DNA of 64,000 nt from Zhengitettix transpicula (taxonomy: Eukaryota > Arthropoda > Insecta > Orthoptera > Tetrigidae), in the NCBI GenBank assembly GCA_037074705.1, contig CM073592.1:51506129-51570128 (forward strand), given 5' to 3'. Both the position numbers and the translations under genes were made by a program. The notes under the pieces are model-generated. The model was not told the origin of the DNA. It saw nothing but the letters and a program-made list of their open reading frames with translations, and made no database searches. Of the stretch, positions 45,611-58,173 are shown piece by piece (the stretch's first letter is position 1; each line of letters starts with the position of its first letter).

Positions 45611-47339
45611 TTTAAAATCAGACTTTAGTCTTCATCTGCAATTTTTCTTCGTGACAGTAAGTGAAAGCTAATCTATAGCAGAATAAAATAATAAAGAGGT
45701 TGACCTGAAGATGCTGTCAGTGTCCAACCCAGCCTCCAATAGCCCGGTTGGAAACTCGAAAATTATTGGACCAATTCAAATAATGTTTTAAGAACGGTCG
45801 GTTTTGATCCTTCTCGAAAAGTCATTCCCAAGTACGTGTAGTAGTCATAGACAAAAATCGATTATTTTTCAATTAGAATATGTTATACAAAGTTGTGGTG
45901 TAGTTTGCTACGACACCTGATACGAAATTTTCCGTTTCTCAAGGAGAAAAATTAAATTAAATTTTTAAATAGACCAATAATAGACAAATTATATCTTAAT
46001 TAATTTGACAGCCTTTTTCAGTTCTAATGTGGACCCTCAACAGGTTTATACATAAAAATATTTAATGGTATATATAATATAAAAAAAGTTGAAATAACAA
46101 AGTTAAATAGCAGGAATTAAGAATGACGGTTTTTGATTAAAATTATTTGAATATTTCTCAATAAGTCAGTGTCCGTTTTGATTTTGAGGGAATATTATGT
46201 TATGCCTAATGGGTAGCATTTATAAAACTAATTTTTTATATCTGTCGTTGACTAAAATTTAGTAATCATCCGCGAACTAATTTTATGTTGTTAACTTGAA
46301 CAGTTGTGAATCGTTTACTCTATCAGTTTTATTGAACTGATCTCTCCATAATTATTTGCCGTTCAATCTCAATAAAACGCATTGAACAACTACATTCTTA
46401 GTATCTTCCATTATGCATCGAATATTTGCTTGTAAATTTAGAATAATACGCCTTTAGACACCGTCTTATAAGCTGATTTTCCCAGGACGAGCTAAAATCT
46501 GGTCAATTGTTTGCTTGCAATCTCCATTAGAGGTTCATAATTATCTTGAATTAAATCCCTCGCTATACCAAATTGTCTACCTTTGGTACGTCTATTTGTG
46601 TAACGGAGAGAATATGGCAAATCCTATTTTAATTGTGCAACGTGATATAAAATTCCATAATCCTAAGTACGGTGAACAATAAACGATGCTGCCAATTACT
46701 CTCGCTGTTAATTGTATACTGATGTTTGTCAAAATTACAACAAGGACTCATTGTACAAACGACCTGTGTCTATTCGAATAAACTGTTAAATTAACAAAGA
46801 AGAAAATAATATATTACTATTATAAAATCAGTATTTGGAGAAGTCATGCTGCTATTCAAGATTTTTATCTGTTTATAATTTTTAAAAATGAACACAAATT
46901 TACTTTAATTAAAAATTCTTCACATAAACAGTAACCTAATCCTCTAAAAAATTTATAAAATATATTCGTTGCTTAAAAGGACAGAGTCACAAATTCGGAT
47001 GCGTAATAAAATTATTTTTTCGATAGAACGTCTACAATTAATGGATTTGGAGAAGAAACGGAGTGACGGATTTGCCGCAGGAGGATTCAAGTGAGATCCA
47101 CTGCGACCATTGTTGACACAAGTGTCCAGAATGCCCCAATCTTATTTCCATCCACGTTCAGTAACTTTTGTCACTGCCAACTCGGTGAAATTGCAGTATA
47201 AGGACCTTTTCATCCTATTGTGAGAATGAACGTTATATAAATTTGTACCTAAGCGAGTAGTGAGTGTGCCATTTAATAGATACCCGCATTTAAAAGCTGT
47301 ATATAATCACATGTCCTGATATTAATAAGAAAAATAGCC
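45611..47339. other. Unassigned AT-rich DNA
   Basis: No gene or transposon end recognised. Confidence 0.45.
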
Positions 47340-47475
47340 GAATATAGACGAAAAAAGTGATATAAATATCACATATCGTTTCTGGTAATCTTGTTCCTTT
47401 CTTCAGGTGTTAAGAAAACTAAAAACACAAGAGCCCGGAGCGATACAACCGCACAGCACAGTTGACAAAATCAAA
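47340..47475 (-). mobile_element. Penelope-like element 3' fragment
   Basis: This shares with 59850-59975 the string TCTGnnATCTTGTnCCTTTC, then TTCAGGTG, GAGC(G)ATACAAC-like text, and AGTTGACAAAA. At 60 kb that block lies just downstream of a Penelope-like GIY-YIG coding region, so this is a stand-alone 3' fragment of the same or a related element. Confidence 0.5.
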
Positions 47476-50400
47476 CTGTTTAACTGTGAGTAACATGACC
47501 TGATACTTTAACTCATGGCCTATGTACCTGAACTACGTTCTTTTTGAGTATGTAATTGTTTCAATCACAGTTATAATTCACTATACACGACATATCTAAG
47601 AAAAGTATCATTAAGCAAATAAAAAATATTAATAAATATATTTACTTGTATAGCCATCGCGTAATTTAACATTTGTTTTATTATTTATTAAATCAAATAT
47701 CTATCATCTTTACAAGTGTTTTATATTAATTAATATTTTGTAAGTATAAAAGTTTAAATAAATTATAATGCGTTAAAAAAAATTTTTTCTCCGTTGTCCC
47801 TTCTGAAAAATTGATTCCGAATTATCAAAAACAATAGTATATCACTATACCTATTACTATAGTTACTTTTACAGCGGGTAACATTATTTAATGTTGTATT
47901 CGTGGGTATTATTGAGTGATTAAATATGAGAAACAATTTTTAATTTGAGCCACTTCAACAAGACTAGTTCTCGCTTATATTTACAATTCTTTGTCTGGAA
48001 TTTACTCAAACAGTTGATAAATAGAAAGCAGTATGTGCTGAACTGCAGGCCGATTGTCTTAAGTTGTTAGGAGGCGATAAAAGGAGTTCGAATTTTGAGA
48101 AAAAAAAGGACAATGAGCCACGGATCAATTCTTTCTCGCCATTCAAAATAGAAAACTGCCTCGCACTGCGCGAAGGCGTTAATGGGCAATAAAATTTTAC
48201 TTACCATAACTCGCCCAAAAAAAAAGGGAAAAATACTTAGGCATTTCGTTAGTACCTCTGTATTTTATAGGTAGCAGATGCCACGTGGTTGGGGAAAAAA
48301 TGTGGACCAACTTTGGCAATTAATTCTCTCCAGAAAAACCGTCTCTGGACATTAATTTATCGCAACAACATTACTCTGCCCAGAAAATAAAAAGGCTCAC
48401 ACTTGATGCATAATTTATGAGGGGAAACATGTGCAATTTACTCGATGATATTAATCAAACAAAATGACATATAACTTTTTTTGTTTAATCATGGGAACTG
48501 CTAAATATATCGTCTATGTAGCATATAAAACCACACGATAGCACACAACTTCTTTGCATATGTATTCTCCGTCCTCAACGAATCACGTGGTAAGTAATAG
48601 TTTCCTATCTGTTGCAACGGCATCATGTCATTTATTAACTGAGAACTCGAAAATATAGATCTTGCTCTTATTTTTACAAACTATTGTTGTTTATTTGCAA
48701 AAAAAAATCTTTGGCATGCGGTGAAGTGTCTTGTAGGCCAACATTACCCAATAATAATAATGACACAGATAGAAAAATTGGATTACATTAAGTAATGGCA
48801 CCTTACGTGACTGATGGTACATTATGTTTCCTGGTGATATTGTTTCATTAACATCAAACCTACGGAGGATGATTTATAACAAAGAATAAAATTTGGTGTA
48901 ATACGTTATAGGTTAAATCAAAAGATTCAATTTTTGAATTTATACAAAAATGACAATAATTAACGAAACAGGGACTCTCTCTCAAGATTGAAATTATTGG
49001 TATAAATAAACTGAATTTTACTGATTAAAAGTATAAATGGAGGAACCTGGCACTACGATAATTGGATTCAAACGATACCGTGCCGTTGTAGTTACAGCTG
49101 GTGCAGACCGTTTACACTGGAAATGTGCTACGCTCCTGTTGGGACGGCCGACTTCATCTCCATGGTGGCGGATGATTTGGTCACCGACCGTTCAAGTTCG
49201 TGGCTGCCAGATTTCGACATCCCGAAATCTCCAAATTACTCCGGCAGGTGTTTTTAATATTTCATGCCCGTGAGCTCAATATATGTAAGCTTCGAGAGTG
49301 CAATTATTCACGTCTAATAAGTTTGGCGTCACTTGGAACTGTCAGCCGGCTTTAGGTATTTTGTCGCCAAGAGGGTTATTTGTCGCCGAAACGGTCTTCG
49401 ACCATCGTCTGAGTCCGTCAGCTGGACAAACTGCGGCTGCCGTCTCGAATTAGCGCATTTTAACAAAATATTCTTTACAGCGGCTTTAATTTTTGTGCAT
49501 AAGAACACTAAAAACGGCTGCGTGGCGGTATAACTAAATTCTCGGGGCAGTTCGGAATACGTGGATCACAAACGTGTATGAGTCCAAGCGCTCATAAAAT
49601 CCGAAATAATTAAGGTCGTTGACTTGGTCTACGGTGGATGTGAAGAATAATCTTGCAATCTGTAAGATAAAAGAGTTCTCAGAAAACAGCACAGTCCAAA
49701 GGAAAACCTAAAGGTTTTAAACATTCTCGTGACACACTACTTTAACTTGGCGTCTTTAACCTCCTAACTCAGTATTAAGTCTGCTGACGGTTTTGAGCGC
49801 GTCTTAATACTCCCAGTCATTCAACACGTATTACAGATTGATGTCCTGGACAGAGAAGAAATTTAATGAACCGCCATCACAGAATTGAAGTGACTGACCT
49901 AGACCTAATCTAAATTAATTGTTTAATTAATGTACTTAATTAACCGAATATTATTCAAATGTTGCCTTGCTTGATTTTCTGTGTTTCATCCCTAAAACCA
50001 CCAACTTAATTTTTTCATTAAATTATTCCTATAATTTAAATGTAAAATATATAATGAATGTATTATAACATGTTACAAGTTTAATGTATTTGCGTAGTGT
50101 AAAAGAAGTAGCTCTGATTGCATATTAATAATTTATTCAAGTTAAAATAAATATTGAGGGAAAAAGTAACACGTTCTTAATAGTTAATACCAAAACATTT
50201 TTAATAAACAAATATCGCTAGTTTTAGATATTTTACGCGACGTCACGCTCTCATCGATTCGCATGTGTATCGGAACGGGAGGAGAAACTTTGGTTTAATT
50301 AGAAAGGTGAGGATATATAGCTTGTTGAACTATGACCGCGTTCGTTCAGCAACTTTAATTACAGCATGTCTTGGCCACAACCAGGTGAAGTGGAGCTTCA

Positions 50401-51987
50401 CCAATATCCAGGAAATTGAGCACCCCGGGGCTTCCCCGCAGTGGATCTATTGTTGAGATCGCAGCACTGCGCCAAAGAGGGAGACAAAAAAAACGGAAGG
50501 GTAAAATATTACGGATGTTGGCGATGTAACAACTTATAACATCTTAATTCCAAAAAAATATACTTGCTCCTAATTTGTCTAATGCATATGGCATACATTT
50601 GCCTTATATTAAACTATTGTATCTTAATAATGTTTAATTTGTTTCATACAAGTGCTGTGGCATTTGCGTCACCTAAATACTTTCCTGATTTATACAACAG
50701 CAATTTTTTAATTGCCATAGCTATTTATATTTCGTAGGAGAGACAAATAATTTAAGACAATTTGATGTAGCTGGTCAAAATCGCAATAATTTTCTTTTAG
50801 AATTTTAATATTGTGACTATACATGTTTTTTTTTTGTATTTTATGTCAATGTTTTTTACTAGTCGCCAGTTTAATATGAAAATAAATTAATTATTTTCTC
50901 AAACATTTAATTTGGTAATTCAGAAGATTTCAGCAATATTTAAAAAATTAATTGTACCAAACAAATGTATATAATTTCTAAAATACATTTTTAGTCTAAC
51001 TAGTACCTCATATAAAAAAAATTGACAACATTAATTCTCGCAATAATTGCTCAAGAAATGAACGAAAGTTCGATTGCTGTGAATGCGCTTGAAGTTTACC
51101 TCTCTGAAATTTCCTTTGACCTTTATTTCGTAGTAAAATTTATTTTACCCAGAACTTATTATTACTAAAAACAAGGAGATGCCAGTCCGACAACGAGTGA
51201 GAGAAAAATTCGCAATTAAAAAGCTCTTTCGTGTAAAACGGTCACGTACTTTTGATGTTAAGACACTCATAAAATACTTTTTTAAAATACAATCATTTTT
51301 TTATATAATTCACAAAAATATCACATAAATGAATAAATAACGGATGCTTACATTTTTCGTTGCGTTTGTGGATAATTGTGTCAGCTGTGACGCGCTGCAC
51401 TAAAAATATAGCGACACTTGCGAGCCCTGGGCAGCGACAGTGCTAATGACTACATTGCCCAGAGAAGCTCATTAGTCGTAAAACAACTATATTGTTAATG
51501 AAACTAGTAAATGTAGTTAGGACAATAGGGGTTGAAATGAAGCGAGTGTTACTGAGAAGAAATATCATTCACTACTATCTTTTGTTTTTAGCTATATTGA
51601 TTACTGATAAAAGAATAGGTCCACAAATGAACATATAAACACACATGCAAATGTTTTCCTTGGACTTCCTGAATTATAATTTCCGCTAGTGCCTCGCAGA
51701 ACAGAAAGGAACGTAAATAATGGCTGTATTCCAATGGTTTTAGATATTCGTTACCGTAGTAATTGGATCCATGTTAGCTTTTTTCAATCTAATCCATCAC
51801 AAAACACGCTTTGACCAAATCCTGTAGCTCTATAAAATATGTTCATTCCTCATTGCTGGTTGCTTAGAAACTAAATAGTCAATAAATCTATGCACCAAGA
51901 AATATCTCTATTCTTGTCGATCCGATTTTCTTGTTTTGATTTTGTATTTATCCTTTCATTTACTATCTCATTATCACACCGATCTCG
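47476..51987. other. Unassigned DNA with one higher-GC island
   Basis: Mostly AT-rich. 49037-49560 is distinctly higher in GC and carries two short plus-strand frames (49037-49273 and 49333-49533) in different registers. Neither resembles a known family. It could be a non-coding conserved block, a CpG-like region or an unrecognised repeat. 50220-50460 is a second, weaker patch. Confidence 0.4.
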
Positions 51988-52199
51988 TCAGTCTACTATA
52001 GTCTGCGCCACGAAAATGTAATACGAAGGTCACGGAGTCTTCCGCCAGCTACGGCGCCAAATATTATCTAATAAGAGGCACGCGAGTCGATTAGTAGGGA
52101 GGGAGGGTGCACAATCTGTCAATCATGGGGTGTGAGGAGATGTTCCGTTAGGCTTCTTAACCTTGATATTACATGTTCGTGGCACCGACTATAGACTGA
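51988..52199. mobile_element. MITE with about 40-bp terminal inverted repeats
   Basis: Left arm 51988-52030 begins TCAGTCTACTATAGTCTGCG, then CCACGAAAATGTAATACGAA. The right arm (52160-52199), read in reverse complement, begins TCAGTCTATAGTCGGTGCCA, then CGAACATGTAATATCAAGGT. One 3-bp gap and a few substitutions separate them. The interior of about 130 bp has no open frame. The total of about 212 bp with long inverted ends fits a MITE. The superfamily is unassigned because no clear target duplication is visible. Confidence 0.75.
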
Positions 52200-52425
52200 T
52201 GTTAATTTCGACGCCTTAATTTGATGTTTGAATCAATTCCCTCCATAAATATTAAAATTGACCACTCATTACTTATTACCAAATTAATTGTTATATTAAT
52301 GAATGTAAGCTTTCCCGGTGTAAATTATTTATAAATTTTTCTCGGTTAAGCACCAGGTTCAGATTTCTCGATGTTTCTTTCGTGAAAGATTTATTAATAT
52401 TTGTTATATGGTTACATTCCTTATT
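52200..52425. other. Spacer
   Basis: AT-rich. It ends in the left copy of the duplication ACATTCCTTATT (52414-52425) that flanks R copy F. Confidence 0.4.
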
Positions 52426-52997
52426 GGATCATCTCCGGACAGGTCTGCGAGGGCTATTCTCTCGCAGGCAATACCTGCGAGTGATGTTCTCTCGCAGGCA
52501 GAACCTTTTAGCAGAGATACGAAGGGTCTACCTTTGTGTATGCCTTTTCCTCTCCGTTTTTGAACTAAGGTTCCCACAAGCCGAGGCACCTCGGCCTGTT
52601 TTGAGAGGTGTATGCTCCGGGGTCACAGACCTTGGGCATACGGTAAGAGTTGTCCGCTTTTCCCATTGGAATAGTCGGCCAGCTGCCTCCTAAACTGGTC
52701 GAGGCACGGAGAAGGGAATGATGCGTCCCCACAGCAAACTCCTCTCCCGCTATCGGAAGGGCGTGGGACAAGTACCCAATGCCCGACCTACCCGATGCAG
52801 GTTTTTCTAGGGTTTTCCCTGCATTTCTTTAGGCGAATGCCGGGTAGGATCCTTAAAATATAGCGCGGGGGCCCTAGTAACCATTGGCTACCTTCCTCTA
52901 CCCTTCCGCATCCTCCCTTCCAAATCCCTTCCTATGCTATTAAAGGGGAGTTGCCACCATGTGGATTACCCTCATGCAGCCTATTAACCTAAAAAAA
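52426..52997 (+). mobile_element. Family R retroposon, copy F (full-length reference)
   Basis: A 572-bp GC-rich element flanked by a perfect 12-bp duplication ACATTCCTTATT (52414-52425 and 52998-53009), with an A8 run just before the second copy. The 5' zone has two tandem hairpins: CTGCGAGGGCTATTCTCTCG, then CAG, and CCTGCGAGTGATGTTCTCTC, then GCAGG. A further inverted repeat CCGAGGCACCTCGG is at about 52581-52594. The 3' end is GTGGATTACCCTCATGCAGC, then CTATTAACCTAAAA. Duplication plus A-rich tail marks LINE-dependent retroposition. It lacks Pol III boxes, so it is not a standard tRNA SINE. Frames crossing it on either strand are coincidental. Confidence 0.85.
52441..52497 (+). repeat. Two tandem hairpins in R copy F
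   Basis: Arms CTGCGAG/CTCGCAG and CCTGCGAG/CTCGCAGG, each with a loop of about 8-9 bases, sit end to end. The same pair is in copy A (2431-2486) and one is in copy E (41046-41070). Confidence 0.8.
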
Positions 52998-53009
52998 ACA
53001 TTCCTTATT

Positions 53010-55520
53010 ATTTATTTCAAGAATTATGTATAAAGTACTGATTGGCCGGTTTTTTTAGGATATTTATTTATCCCACCTATATATTGGGCAGAAAAAAAAA
53101 GATTTTGCTGTAATATCGTAGTAATTTATTTACAGATATTTAAAAGTTTACGCTTAGTTAACAAACTGTAATATTTATTAACCTACAAATTTGGTAATAA
53201 AAATTATATTTATTTTAAGCTTAGGAGCATTAATAATGTGTCTGATTTATCCACCGCTAAGCAAACACCATAAAGCTCTCCAGAGGGAAAGCATGGCACC
53301 CTGTAGTGCTTAATAGACTTCTCCTGCGACATTTAGATCCTGATCAATAACGCTAGTCTCACTGGAAAATTGCGACCTCTTAACTTTCTAAATTAGTGGC
53401 ATACGAGAGATAAAAACTGTTACGCACTTTCAATTTCCAGTTTAGACGCTTTAATTGCCCTTATCTTATTTCCACACAGCCTTTCAGGAGAGATATATTG
53501 AGTTCTGTTAATGTCATGGTGACTTACCAATCAGAATAGCGACACCCAGAACTATGGATTGGACACCAATTTATATTCTATTGCGATATTTTAATTAATA
53601 ACTTTTCTCCTTCCTCATCTTCCACAGTGTTGAATTTCGGAAAACCGTTTCGCAGAAGGCAGATATGAAGTAGGATTAATCTGTGTGCAAAATTTCGTGG
53701 AAAATCCTGTAGATGTGGAGATGATTCAGTAATATTTAGCTTTTACTTTGCTGTATGTACATTTATGTTACACTTCTCCTTCGATTGCAGACAATTTCTT
53801 TCGTGTAATTGCTTTAACAATTTTTTTCCGCCGTATATTTGCTAAAGGCGATACTTTTTGTGTGAGAGATGCATTGTAAATTTTCTTCTACAACTTCAGA
53901 TGTAGTTGCTATATTGAAGAAGCACGTAAAACATTGGGATGGGGTTTGCTTTTCAACTCAGTTACCCACGAACTGTGTTGTAACCACAGAAACACGTTTT
54001 GGTAAAATACGGCCAACGGGGAGGTTGTACGTCGTCCATATTTAGAGAGAGCTGGCAAATTCCCCTCTTGAGAACGGAAAGTCGCAGAGGGAACCCATAA
54101 ATAAAATATACAACAGAACTCTCCACCCCCTCTCACCTACAGGGGGGGGGGGGGGATATGCAAATCGCTCACGCAAAACGAAGGATAAAGCTAAGCTCCG
54201 GTTCATATTTCATTGCTACAGCTGACGTATAGGGTAGCCAGCTATTAAGAGAACAGACCGCGATTGCTGAAACGAAAAGATGACAGCTAGGAGATAGCCC
54301 CATGTTAGTCCCTTGTCATTGTCGTAGGGAAACACGTGCTTACGGATTCTAGCCTGGTTTAACCTGTCAAATAATTTAATTTATATTCGTTTATCTTAAT
54401 TATTATTATTTTGGAACGAAATCATTAACTTTGGATGATTTTATCGACCGTCAGTATTTGTCCAAGAATGTAGATATCTGGTATTTATGTATACAAAAAA
54501 AGAGACATGAGGACATTCACCCGACTGAGATCGTTAGAAAATTATCGAAGAGAGGACTGCATAATTCGAACAGATTAGGAAGGCAGAGGGATGTGGCGAG
54601 GGGAATTGGAAGAAAATAAAGAAAGAGACCGTAAATAGTACTCTTTGACTGGGCGGAAGGAAGTCAGATACCACTTCAAATGAGAAGTGCACCAGGTGGG
54701 GGATCCACACAGAGAAGAGCAAACTGCCAAATAGGATTCAACATCCCTACATCCAATTCAGACATCACTGCCACCACCGTCGCTGTATGAGACATGGCGA
54801 TAACTTCATTCTAGTCTTTGAGTTAACACTCAAGACTACGCAAGCCGAATAAACGGAGAGAAAGCACCACGGTTTAAACAGGGTGCGGAAGAACATATTA
54901 AGTAATTTTGACGAGTTATATTTTTATGTATAAAGAGAAAAAATATTTTTGTGTTTGACGTTGGCAGTACATATCATTTAATAATCTCTAAAGTGAGAAA
55001 AAAAAGTCCTAAATGACCGTCGTTATCACAAACACACTGTTGCTCATTGTCAGTTTTCTTCAGCATTTTTAACCCCAGTCAAATTAGACAAATCGAGAGA
55101 AAAAAAATCCCGGAGTTTTAAAAATTGCCTCAGTTGATCCTTGGTACGTTAGTTTAAAGAAAACAATTAAATGAAAATGAAGCGCGATTTTTTAATTTTT
55201 GTTACTCACTCGACCCAATAACTCCGAAACCGTTGGCCTTACGTAAAAAATGTTTAGCAACAATTTTGTAGTAAATTTTATCAGCTCCAACTTTTATACA
55301 AAGCAGTTCTTCGCTACGAGTGATAGTTTCGGAGCTATGAGCAAAAAACTTAAAAACGTCACCTGTAAATGTGCTACGATGCCGAGAGCACAAGGAAACG
55401 GAAGAGCCTCCCCTGTAACACAGAACGCGGCCGCATCAGGTGACGTAACCAACGAAATCGAAATAAATTCGAACTATTCACTAGTTATAAATCTTATTTT
55501 ATAATAGTTTATATTTTCGA
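53010..55520. other. Unassigned DNA with a G14 run
   Basis: No gene recognised. A G14 homopolymer lies at 54142-54155. 54530-54840 is less AT-rich and contains short frames on both strands without recognisable domains. Confidence 0.4.
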
Positions 55521-55757
55521 AACAAAAATAACATTCGTTCATTTTTGGTAAAATAAAAAAATTCACAATCAATGGTTATTTTCAAGAAACCAAAATTTTA
55601 GATATATCATAGTGCGAAAATCTACCCCACACCTGGTTTTGATTTCAGGGTCGTACGGTAGATTTTCGCGCTATGATATCCCTAAAATTTTGGTTTGTTG
55701 TAAATAACCATAGACTGTGAATTTTTTTATTTTACCAAAATGAACGAATATTATTTT

Positions 55758-55762
<5 letters not shown>
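55521..55762. mobile_element. Foldback MITE (long near-perfect palindrome)
   Basis: Arms of about 105 bp (55521-55622 and 55655-55762) are nearly exact reverse complements around a loop of about 30 bp. Landmarks on the left are CATTCGTTCATTTTTGGTAA, AACCAAAATTTTAGATATAT and GTGCGAAAATCTACC. On the right they are GGTAGATTTTCGCGCTATGA, AAAATTTTGGTTTG and ACCAAAATGAACGAAT. No coding content. It ends directly against a (TA)n tract. Confidence 0.85.
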
Positions 55763-55764
<2 letters not shown>

Positions 55765-55831
<67 letters not shown>

Positions 55832-55851
55832 ATGTGTGTGTGTGTGTGTGA
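55765..55851. repeat. Compound (TA)n(TG)n microsatellite
   Basis: About 45 bp of TA pass directly into about 42 bp of TG with one interruption. The frame crossing it encodes only Ile-Tyr and His-Thr repeats and is not a gene. Confidence 0.95.
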
Positions 55852-57567
55852 TAAACGTATGTGATAGTTTTTTCTGTCTTTCGACAGATAGAAAAGAAAA
55901 TGTGAAATTCTAGAGGAATATCGTCTTAAGTTAACTAACAATTGCCATTCAATATTATAATTACCCACAGACAAACGAAATATGATTATTCTAAATTTAT
56001 ATATTCTCAGCGTAGATTCTCACTCCTGATGTTATTGGTTGTAAATTAATTTAACTTGCAGACTTTTAATCATAATTTGGTAAAAATTTAAGAATCAGGA
56101 AATTGCGTACAAAGATTCAAAGGAATTTCGTGTATGGATAAGTATAGTAATTATAACAAAGATTCATCGTAACTAGAGGTTAGACAAACGTTTTGAAATC
56201 AAGTTTCATGACCACTATCTTTGGTTTTACCGTTATAAGAATAGATATTTTTCTGCGTGATTAATCGCTAAATTTAAAAGCTTAGTTAAAATCTGTATTG
56301 GACAAATTAATTACATAGTTTCTTATAAAATTTTTTGAATAAGTTTAATGTGCAGATGCAATTGGGTCTGTTTTGCTTTAACAACGCCTAAATAACGAAC
56401 TGAGGAATAAGAAAAACTGTCAGAGAAAGTTGTATATATTTCTGCCTCCATCCGAGATAGAAAGTTAGATCTAATTATAAATTCTCTGCATTTTATTAAA
56501 AGTATTTTTAAGAAAAAGGGATTGCATCTAGAAAGTGAACATATAAAATTTTATTGCCTCAGAAGATTGAAAACCTTGTGATTGGTCGGATGCCCCCAGA
56601 GGTAGAGGCTCATCAATATCTCGGAAAGAATCCAGGGGGTAGTTAATTTTGTTTCGCCAAGCCAGAGACACTATTACCTATTATTAAAAAATTAATGAGG
56701 CAATACTTTCTGGCTTTAATTATTGGGAACGAGATGAGATTTTATTTTCGTTGTCTATTAAACGAAATTCTTTAAGCTCTAAAAATTTTAAATCAGAAAG
56801 CTTGAACAAAACATCAAAGGTTCGGCAGTGAAGTGGATTATTTTGTACATATTGGAATAAAAAATGTTTATCATTAGCCCTTCCAGTTTTGCAGTCAACC
56901 TACTACAGAAATAAACCTCGGAACAAGTTTCCAGCAATATAAAATTAGCATAAACCACCGTTCTCTATTCATACGTAAATGTTGGAAATGTCCGAGTGCG
57001 GCTCTCCACGGTGGCTTGTATACATTATATAATTTTCATTAATTGGCGAGGTCTTCTTACATTACGCTAATAAAGACGTTAATTTATTTATGTTCACTCG
57101 TGCAATACCGTGACCGGCGATGCGTCACGATAGTACATTTACATGGTCTTCGACCGTACTATTGATACATCATGATTTATATCCAAGGAAATATATTTAA
57201 TGCTCAACTGTTCTAGGCTTTGCTCAAAACTAACTATACATTAAACTCGTGTTTATAATCGTTATTTCACTATTTATGAAGAAGCAGACAATCCCACTGA
57301 TACTGTCAACCACATCCTATATTTGTGTTTCGATCACTACGATAGCAAATAATGGGAAAAGGTGTGAGAATAAATTTTGTGAAGGATCCAAACCAGCGTA
57401 GTAGCTAATTTTCCGAGTCCTTTATTACTTTAAGTGACTTTGACTCATTCATATAAATATAGAATTTACGTGAACATAATTATTACTTTGCCCTAATATA
57501 TCGTTAAATATTTATTTATCTATGTGCTAATGAGAAAGATCAGACAAGCTAGAAGGAAAGTATACAA
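55852..57567. other. Unassigned AT-rich DNA
   Basis: No gene or transposon end recognised. Confidence 0.45.
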
Positions 57568-58173
57568 TCTATATAATAAAAAAGGATGTATATTTGTATG
57601 TATGTATGTATGTATTTACGTTGTTCTTTATACAAATTTTATCGCGTGGACAGAATGCAACAAAAATTGGTACACATATTCTTCAAAATACGAGAAACGG
57701 TACTGTGAGGGTGAGAAACGCCTAGCATACATGTGGAAAGAATTATAATTAAAAACCGTGATCATTAAATATTAAATTACTGCGCGCCAAGAGACAATGA
57801 CGTCACGCGAGAGAGAGACGTTACTACGCAACGAACAAAGGAAATATTTCCTTTATTAGGAATGAAATAAAGCAGAAATATGTTCTTTAAATAAAAAGTA
57901 TAATTTTATACAGCAATACTCCATCGAATGGTAATACAGAAGAATACGAATTACTTTACCATCCTTGCGGAAAATGTAAGTTAATTTTAGCTATATATTA
58001 GTTGTGAGTCTAGCTAACTATTTCATCAATGTAATATTTCGTAATGTATTAAGACTGAGTGACAATTGACAATTATATCCTGAAATACTCAAGGAATATA
58101 TTTAAGTATTCAATTAAATACTTTTTCGAGTTTATATAAATAAGTACACGAGCAACGCCGGGCACCCAGCTAG
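57568..58173 (+). mobile_element. Non-autonomous Helitron
   Basis: Starts TCTATATAATAAAAAAGGAT at 57568 after an A and ends GCAACGCCGGGCACCCAGCTAG at 58173 before a T. The start TC, the end CTAG, a GC-rich imperfect hairpin just before the end (GCCGGGCACCCAGC) and insertion between A and T are the classic Helitron signature. At 606 bp it has no room for Rep/helicase. A short GTAT microsatellite (57596-57618) lies near its 5' end. A 5' fragment of a related element is at 20768-21126. Confidence 0.82.
57596..57618. repeat. (GTAT)n microsatellite inside the Helitron
   Basis: TGTATGTATGTATGTATGTA tract. The 21-kb fragment has a shorter version, so the repeat expanded after divergence. Confidence 0.85.

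Noticed and set aside
52382..52771. Three overlapping frames of 61-103 codons
   Set aside because: All lie in R copy F, on both strands. Openness is due to GC content and few stops, not coding.
55732..55974. 80-codon minus-strand frame with His-Thr and Ile-Tyr repeats
   Set aside because: Translation of the (TA)n(TG)n microsatellite.
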